Of a stretch of DNA of 64,000 bases, positions 59,529-64,000 are shown one piece after another. The position numbers were made by a program, and so were the translations under genes. Location of the stretch: positions 186,001-250,000 of the forward strand of contig NZ_CANMPM010000001.1 of the NCBI RefSeq assembly GCF_947499845.1, written 5' to 3'. The stretch's first letter is position 1. Each line of letters opens with the position of its first letter. The notes under the pieces are model-generated. The model saw only the letters and a list, made by a program, of their open reading frames with translations. It was not told the DNA's origin and made no database searches. Origin of the DNA: an uncultured Pseudokineococcus sp. (lineage in GTDB: Bacteria > Actinomycetota > Actinomycetes > Actinomycetales > Quadrisphaeraceae).

Positions 59529-60094
59529 GGCTCGTCCTCCTGGGCCCGCCCGGAGCGGGCAAGGGCACCCAGGCCGCCCGCCTCGCCGTCGAGCTGGACG
59601 TGCCGGCCATCTCGACCGGCGACATCTTCCGCGCCAACGTCAGCGAGGGCACCGAGCTCGGGCGCACCGCCAAGTCCTACATGGACGAGGGGGAGTACGT
59701 GCCCGACGAGGTCACGAACGCCATGGTGCGCGAGCGGCTGCAGGCCGACGACGCCGCCGACGGCTTCCTCCTCGACGGCTACCCCCGGACGACCGCGCAG
59801 GTCCGCGAGCTCGACGCGATGCTCAGCGGCACCGGGGTCGAGGGCGTCGAGGCGGTCGTCCTCCTCACGGTCGACACCGAGGAGGTCGTCAAGCGCCTCG
59901 CGCAGCGCTCGACGGAGCAGCACCGCTCGGACGACGGCGAGGCCGTCCAGCGGCACCGGCTCGAGGTGTACGAGGCGCAGACGGCGCCGCTCGTCGACGT
60001 GTACGACCGGCGCGGCCTGCTGCGTCGCGTGGACGGGATGGGCGCGGTGCCCGACGTCACCGCGCGCGTCCTCGCGGCGCTCGGCCGGGGCTGA
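59525..60094 (+). CDS. adk: Adenylate kinase
   Basis: Adk interconverts ATP plus AMP and two ADP. The 189-residue protein has the P-loop [15 protein letters not shown] (7-21), [32 protein letters not shown] and the short LID form ([30 protein letters not shown]) without zinc cysteines, usual for actinobacteria. ATGA overlap couples it to secY. Confidence 0.97.
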   Translation: MRLVLLGPPGAGKGTQAARLAVELDVPAISTGDIFRANVSEGTELGRTAKSYMDEGEYVPDEVTNAMVRERLQADDAADGFLLDGYPRTTAQVRELDAMLSGTGVEGVEAVVLLTVDTEEVVKRLAQRSTEQHRSDDGEAVQRHRLEVYEAQTAPLVDVYDRRGLLRRVDGMGAVPDVTARVLAALGRG

Positions 60095-60097
60095 GGC

Positions 60098-60928
60098 GTG
60101 GGGCTCCTGCGGCGCGAGCGCGTGGAGTGGAAGACGCCCGAGCAGGTGCTCCTCATGCGCCGGGCCGGCCTCGTCGTGGCGGACGCCCTCGAGGCCGTCC
60201 GCGGCGCCCTCGTCCCGGGGGTGACGACCGCCGAGCTCGACCGCGTGGCCGAGGGGGTCGTCCGGGGAGCCGGGGCGGTGCCGTCCTTCCTCGGGTACCA
60301 GGGCTTCCCCGCCTCCCTGTGCGTCTCCGTCAACGAGGAGGTCGTCCACGGCATCCCCGGGGAGCGGGTCCTGCGGGACGGCGACCTGGTGTCCGTGGAC
60401 TGCGGGGCGGTCGTGGACGGCTGGCACGGCGACGCGGCGTTCAGCGCCGTCGTCGACGGCGGCGGGGGAGCGGTGGACCCCGAGGACGTGGCGCTCGTCG
60501 AGGCCACCGAGGCCGCCATGTGGGCGGGCCTGGCCGCCCTGGCCGGCGCCGAGCGGCTGGGTGCGGTGGGAGCCGCCGTCGAGGACTCCCTGGCGGGGCG
60601 CTACGGGATCGTCGAGGGTTACGTCGGCCACGGCATCGGCACGGCCATGCACCAGCCGCCCGAGGTGCTCAACCACCGGTCGCGCGACCGGGGCGCGAAG
60701 GTGCGCCCGGGGCTCTGCGTGGCCGTGGAGCCGATGGTGGTCCGCGGCACCGCGGAGACCGAGGTGCTCGCCGACGACTGGACGGTCGTGACCGCGGACG
60801 GCGCGCGCGCCGCCCACTGGGAGAACACCGTCGCGGTTCTCGAGGGCGGCCTCTGGGTCCTCACGGCGCCCGACGGGGGGGCCGCGGGCCTCGCCCGCCA
60901 CGGCGTCGCCGTGGCCCCCCTGGCCTGA
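60098..60928 (+). CDS. map: Methionine aminopeptidase, type I
   Basis: Map removes N-terminal methionine. The 276-residue protein has [44 protein letters not shown] with the two metal-binding aspartates, [20 protein letters not shown] with the metal histidine, CVAVEPMVV and [10 protein letters not shown] with the two metal glutamates. GTG 60098 lies three bases after adk. secY-adk-map is the classic order. Confidence 0.97.
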   Translation: MGLLRRERVEWKTPEQVLLMRRAGLVVADALEAVRGALVPGVTTAELDRVAEGVVRGAGAVPSFLGYQGFPASLCVSVNEEVVHGIPGERVLRDGDLVSVDCGAVVDGWHGDAAFSAVVDGGGGAVDPEDVALVEATEAAMWAGLAALAGAERLGAVGAAVEDSLAGRYGIVEGYVGHGIGTAMHQPPEVLNHRSRDRGAKVRPGLCVAVEPMVVRGTAETEVLADDWTVVTADGARAAHWENTVAVLEGGLWVLTAPDGGAAGLARHGVAVAPLA

Positions 60929-60954
60929 GGGCGGGGGAGGGCCCCTCCCGGCGA

Positions 60955-60984
60955 TTTCGCGCTGGGGCCGCGCTCGCGTACGCT
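60955..60984 (+). promoter_or_regulatory. Promoter of the infA-rpoA unit
   Basis: TTTCGC, an 18-base spacer and TACGCT, 180 bases before infA. GCGATTT ahead of the -10 also occurs at the rplJ promoter. Confidence 0.5.
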
Positions 60985-61164
60985 GCTGCGTCGGTGCACG
61001 AGCGCGCTCGCACGCCCACGTCCTCGCCCCGCGGCTGGTTCGGCGACGACGTCCCGCCGGACGACCTCTCGTCCTGGCGGGTCGGGCCCGTCACGCGCGC
61101 TGCACCGACGACCGGTGACGACTGCGACGGGCGGCTCAGGCGCGCCCGCGACGAGCGGAGGGCA

Positions 61165-61386
61165 ATGGCCAAGAAGGACGGGGTCATCGAGATCGAGGGC
61201 GCTGTGGTGGAGGCGCTGCCGAACGCCATGTTCCGCGTGGAGCTGAGCAACGGCCACAAGGTCCTCGCGCACATCTCGGGGAAGATGCGCCAGCACTACA
61301 TCCGGATCCTCCCCGAGGACCGCGTGGTGGTGGAGCTCAGCCCGTACGACCTGACCCGCGGCCGCATCGTCTACCGCTACAAGTGA
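61165..61386 (+). CDS. infA: Translation initiation factor IF-1
   Basis: The 73-residue IF-1 is an S1/OB-fold protein: [76 protein letters not shown] 61165 has GCGGAGGG just upstream. It heads the alpha operon. Confidence 0.98.
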   Translation: MAKKDGVIEIEGAVVEALPNAMFRVELSNGHKVLAHISGKMRQHYIRILPEDRVVVELSPYDLTRGRIVYRYK

Positions 61387-61561
61387 TCCGGCGGCACCAC
61401 CAGCAGCACCGCACGCCCGCCCACCCGCCGCGCCTGTCGCCGGCCGGAGGGGCGCACCGTCCCGCGGGACGTCCCGGTCGCCCGACGGCGGCACCGGGTC
61501 GGACCACCGAGCCCCACGAGCACCGACGGACCCGGCGCGGTCCCGGCGGTGGAGGACAGCG

Positions 61562-61675
61562 ATGAAGGTCAAGCCGAGCGTCAAGAAGATCTGCGACAAG
61601 TGCAAGGTGATCCGCCGCAACGGCCGGGTCATGGTCATCTGCGACAACCTGCGCCACAAGCAGCGCCAGGGCTGA
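61562..61675 (+). CDS. rpmJ: 50S ribosomal protein L36
   Basis: The 37-residue L36 reads [37 protein letters not shown]. It keeps the zinc ligands (C-x2-C, then C and H), so it is the C+ form. GGAGGACAGCG precedes the ATG. Confidence 0.97.
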   Translation: MKVKPSVKKICDKCKVIRRNGRVMVICDNLRHKQRQG

Positions 61676-61848
61676 TCGCACCCGGCGCGCACCGACCCGG
61701 TGCACGCCGGCGAGCAGCACCCGACCCCCTCCTCCCCGCGAGGACGGGACGTCACCCCCCGCCCGGAGGCGGGGGACCCGCGAGGAGCCCCCGGGCCCCG
61801 CGGGACGGTGCTGCCCCACACCTCCGCACCGCACACCAGGAGTCCGCG

Positions 61849-62229
61849 ATGGCACGCATCGTCGGCGTCGACCTCCCCCGCGACAAGCGGCTCGAGGTCG
61901 CGCTCACGTACATCTTCGGCGTCGGGCGCACCCGCGCCATGGAGACGCTCACGGCGACGGGCATCAGCCCTGACCTGCGCGTCAAGGACATGACCGAGGA
62001 CGACCAGGTCAAGATCCGCGACCACATCGAGCAGGCCTACCAGGTGGAGGGCGACCTCCGCCGCGAGGTGGCCGCCGACATCCGCCGCAAGGTCGAGATC
62101 GGCTGCTACGAGGGGCTGCGGCACCGCCGGGGCCTGCCGGTGCGCGGCCAGCGCACCAAGACCAACGCGCGCACCCGCAAGGGCCCGAAGCGCACGGTCG
62201 CCGGCAAGAAGAAGGTCGGCCGCAAGTAG
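61849..62229 (+). CDS. rpsM: 30S ribosomal protein S13
   Basis: The 126-residue S13 starts [39 protein letters not shown] and has [42 protein letters not shown] lies upstream of ATG 61849. Confidence 0.98.
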   Translation: MARIVGVDLPRDKRLEVALTYIFGVGRTRAMETLTATGISPDLRVKDMTEDDQVKIRDHIEQAYQVEGDLRREVAADIRRKVEIGCYEGLRHRRGLPVRGQRTKTNARTRKGPKRTVAGKKKVGRK

Positions 62230-62385
62230 GCCGTCCCGGTCGGCCCGCCCGTCGGGCCGACCCGCCCCGCCACCGCCGCGCCCGGCGCGGCGTGCGGGGA
62301 ACGGCTCCCAGACCGCCGCCGGCCGGCGCGGGCCCAGCGCCCCGCCGCCGGTCAGCTCGCCCCACGTCCAGGAGAGAACCAGCCC

Positions 62386-62793
62386 ATGCCCCCCAAGACC
62401 CGCACCCCCGGTGGCGCGCGCCGCACGCGCCGCAAGGAGAAGAAGAACGTCTCCGCCGGCCAGGCGCACATCAAGAGCACCTTCAACAACACCATCGTCT
62501 CGATCACGGACCCCACGGGTGCGGTGATCTCCTGGGCCTCCGCCGGCCAGGTCGGCTTCAAGGGCTCGCGCAAGTCGACGCCCTTCGCCGCGCAGATGGC
62601 TGCCGAGGCCGCCGCCCGCCGCGCCCAGGAGCACGGCATGCGCAAGGTGGACGTCTTCGTCAAGGGCCCCGGCTCCGGCCGCGAGACCGCCATCCGCTCG
62701 CTGCAGGCCACCGGCCTGGAGGTGGGCACCATCCAGGACGTGACGCCGCAGGCCCACAACGGCTGCCGCCCGCCCAAGCGCCGGCGCGTCTGA
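62386..62793 (+). CDS. rpsK: 30S ribosomal protein S11
   Basis: The 135-residue S11 has [50 protein letters not shown] and the C-terminal [27 protein letters not shown] precedes the ATG. Confidence 0.98.
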   Translation: MPPKTRTPGGARRTRRKEKKNVSAGQAHIKSTFNNTIVSITDPTGAVISWASAGQVGFKGSRKSTPFAAQMAAEAAARRAQEHGMRKVDVFVKGPGSGRETAIRSLQATGLEVGTIQDVTPQAHNGCRPPKRRRV

Positions 62794-62830
62794 CCCGGCT
62801 GCAGCGAGACGAAGGAGACGAGAGACCCCC

Positions 62831-63457
62831 ATGGCGCGTTACACCGGGCCCGACTGCAAGCGCTGCCGGCGTGAGAAGCAGAAGCTCTACCTGAAGGGCG
62901 CGAAGTGCGACTCGGGCAAGTGCCCGATCGAGATCCGCCCCTACCCGCCGGGCGAGCACGGCCGCGGCCGCACGAAGGACAGCGAGTACCTGCTCCAGAT
63001 GCGCGAGAAGCAGAAGTGCGCGCGCATCTACGGCGTCCTCGAGAAGCAGTTCCGCGGCTACTACGAGGAGGCCCAGGGCCGCGCCGGGCGCACCGGCGAG
63101 ACCCTCCTCGAGATCCTCGAGCTCCGGCTCGACAACGTCGTGTACCGCGCGGGCTTCGCCAAGTCCCGCGACGCGGCCCGCCAGGCGGTCCGCCACGGCC
63201 ACATCCGGGTCAACGGCCAGAAGGTCGACATCCCCAGCGCCCGCGTGTCGCCCAACGACATCATCGAGGTGCGCGAGAAGTCGCTCGAGATGACGCCGTT
63301 CGTCGTCGCCAAGGCCGAGCTCGAGGGCAAGACGACGCCCGCGTGGCTCGAGGTCCAGGCCGACCGCATGCGCGCCCTGGTCCACGGCGTCCCGGCCCGA
63401 GCGGCCATCGACGTCCAGGTCCAGGAGCAGCTCATCGTCGAGTACTACTCGAAGTGA
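62831..63457 (+). CDS. rpsD: 30S ribosomal protein S4
   Basis: S4 nucleates the 30S body. The 208-residue protein keeps four N-terminal cysteines (CKRC, then CDSGKC), the zinc-type N-terminus. [38 protein letters not shown] is the S4 RNA-binding domain. GAAGGAGACGAGAG precedes the ATG. Followed by a hairpin before rpoA. Confidence 0.98.
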   Translation: MARYTGPDCKRCRREKQKLYLKGAKCDSGKCPIEIRPYPPGEHGRGRTKDSEYLLQMREKQKCARIYGVLEKQFRGYYEEAQGRAGRTGETLLEILELRLDNVVYRAGFAKSRDAARQAVRHGHIRVNGQKVDIPSARVSPNDIIEVREKSLEMTPFVVAKAELEGKTTPAWLEVQADRMRALVHGVPARAAIDVQVQEQLIVEYYSK

Positions 63458-63482
63458 CGCCTCCGGTCCTCTAGGACCACCA

Positions 63483-63515
63483 GGGCCGGTCCCCGCCAGC
63501 GGCGGGGGCCGGCCC
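63483..63515 (+). terminator. Hairpin between rpsD and rpoA
   Basis: GGGCCGGTCCCCGCC pairs with GGCGGGGGCCGGCCC (one G-U) around a 3-base loop. rpoA is normally read through, so this is probably partial. Confidence 0.65.
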
Positions 63516-63632
63516 GCACCCGCGCCGGTCGACCGCGACCGCGCGGGAGGCCGGCGGGTTCTCGCGCGCCCGCGGCCGCACGCGCCCCCTGGGGTCATAT
63601 GGCGGACCCCGCGCCCGGAAGGACACCTGCCC

Positions 63633-64000
63633 GTGCTCATCGCACAGCGCCCCACCCTCACCGAGGACCGCGTCGCCGAGCGCCGCTCGCGCTTCACCAT
63701 CGAGCCGCTCGAGCCCGGCTTCGGCTACACCCTCGGCAACAGCCTCCGCCGCACGCTGCTCTCGTCGATCCCCGGCGCGGCGGTCACGAGCATCCGCATC
63801 GACGGCGTGCTCCACGAGTTCTCCACGATCCCCGGGGTCAAGGAGGACGTCACCGAGATCATCCTCAACGTCAAGGGCCTCGTCGTCTCCAGCGAGCACG
63901 ACGAGCCCGTGACGATGTACCTGCGCAAGCAGGGCCCCGGCGAGGTCACCGCCGCCGACATCGCGCCGCCCGCCGGCGTGGAGGTCGCGGACACCGGGCT
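63633..64000 (+). CDS. rpoA: DNA-directed RNA polymerase subunit alpha (3' partial)
   Basis: The first ~122 residues of the alpha subunit begin [76 protein letters not shown]. This is the N-terminal dimerisation domain with the hallmark [15 protein letters not shown] 63633 has CCGGAAGGA upstream. The frame is open to the end of the window, so the C-terminal domain is not seen. Confidence 0.97.
   Translation, partial: MLIAQRPTLTEDRVAERRSRFTIEPLEPGFGYTLGNSLRRTLLSSIPGAAVTSIRIDGVLHEFSTIPGVKEDVTEIILNVKGLVVSSEHDEPVTMYLRKQGPGEVTAADIAPPAGVEVADTG

Overview
The window is chromosomal DNA from a very high-G+C actinomycete. Third codon positions are almost all G or C, GTG and TTG starts are common, and the gene order is the classic actinobacterial one: menaquinone genes, then htpX, the tRNA-rpmG-hadAB-murB block, tRNA-Trp-secE-nusG-rplK-rplA-rplJ-rplL, rpoBC, the str operon, and S10-spc-alpha. 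S14 is the zinc-binding form and S4 keeps its Cys pairs. The genus cannot be fixed from sequence reading alone; a Kineosporiales-like lineage is possible.

Region 1 (1-13994) holds menaquinone and membrane functions. It starts with a 5'-truncated CNNM/CBS (CorC/HlyC) membrane protein. Next come menC and menD separated by a convergent AbrB-family membrane protein, then an FNT-family channel, menG, a CsbD-like stress protein, a menJ-type geranylgeranyl reductase and a long-chain polyprenyl diphosphate synthase. Together these supply steps that make, prenylate, methylate and partly saturate menaquinone. A secreted, C-terminally anchored protein, a DUF2252 protein and a RarD-type transporter follow.

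Region 2 (14078-20878) holds the 2-oxoacid:ferredoxin oxidoreductase pair korA-korB, divergent from the membrane protease htpX. A DUF559-like protein follows, flanked by inverted clusters of a 24-bp repeat. An alpha/beta hydrolase and yajQ close the region.

Region 3 (21056-30336) has tRNA-Tyr, tRNA-Thr and tRNA-Met, rpmG, a hadA/hadB-like dehydratase pair, an MFS transporter with its ArsR-type regulator, murB, a CbiX-like protein, a small membrane protein, an NYN-type protein, an aspartate-type aminotransferase and tRNA-Trp.

Region 4 (30480-64000) is the transcription-translation superlocus: secE, nusG, rplK-A-J-L, rpoB-rpoC, rpsL-rpsG-fusA-tuf, the S10 and spc operons, secY-adk-map, and infA-rpmJ-rpsM-rpsK-rpsD-rpoA (rpoA is cut by the window end). 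Most of these genes have Shine-Dalgarno sequences. Good promoters and hairpins mark the breaks between operons.

Most of the window is conserved housekeeping DNA, and no clearly new multi-gene system is evident. The best leads are four. The first is the inverted 24-bp repeat clusters around a DUF559-like gene whose nuclease motif looks degenerate. The second is a consistent leaderless architecture at non-ribosomal transcription units: an nAnnnT hexamer 6-8 nt before the start codon in ten genes. The third is the phased 11-bp repeats upstream of menD and the 16-bp repeats built from a terminator arm. The fourth is a set of structured leaders (rplJ, rpsJ, korA/htpX).
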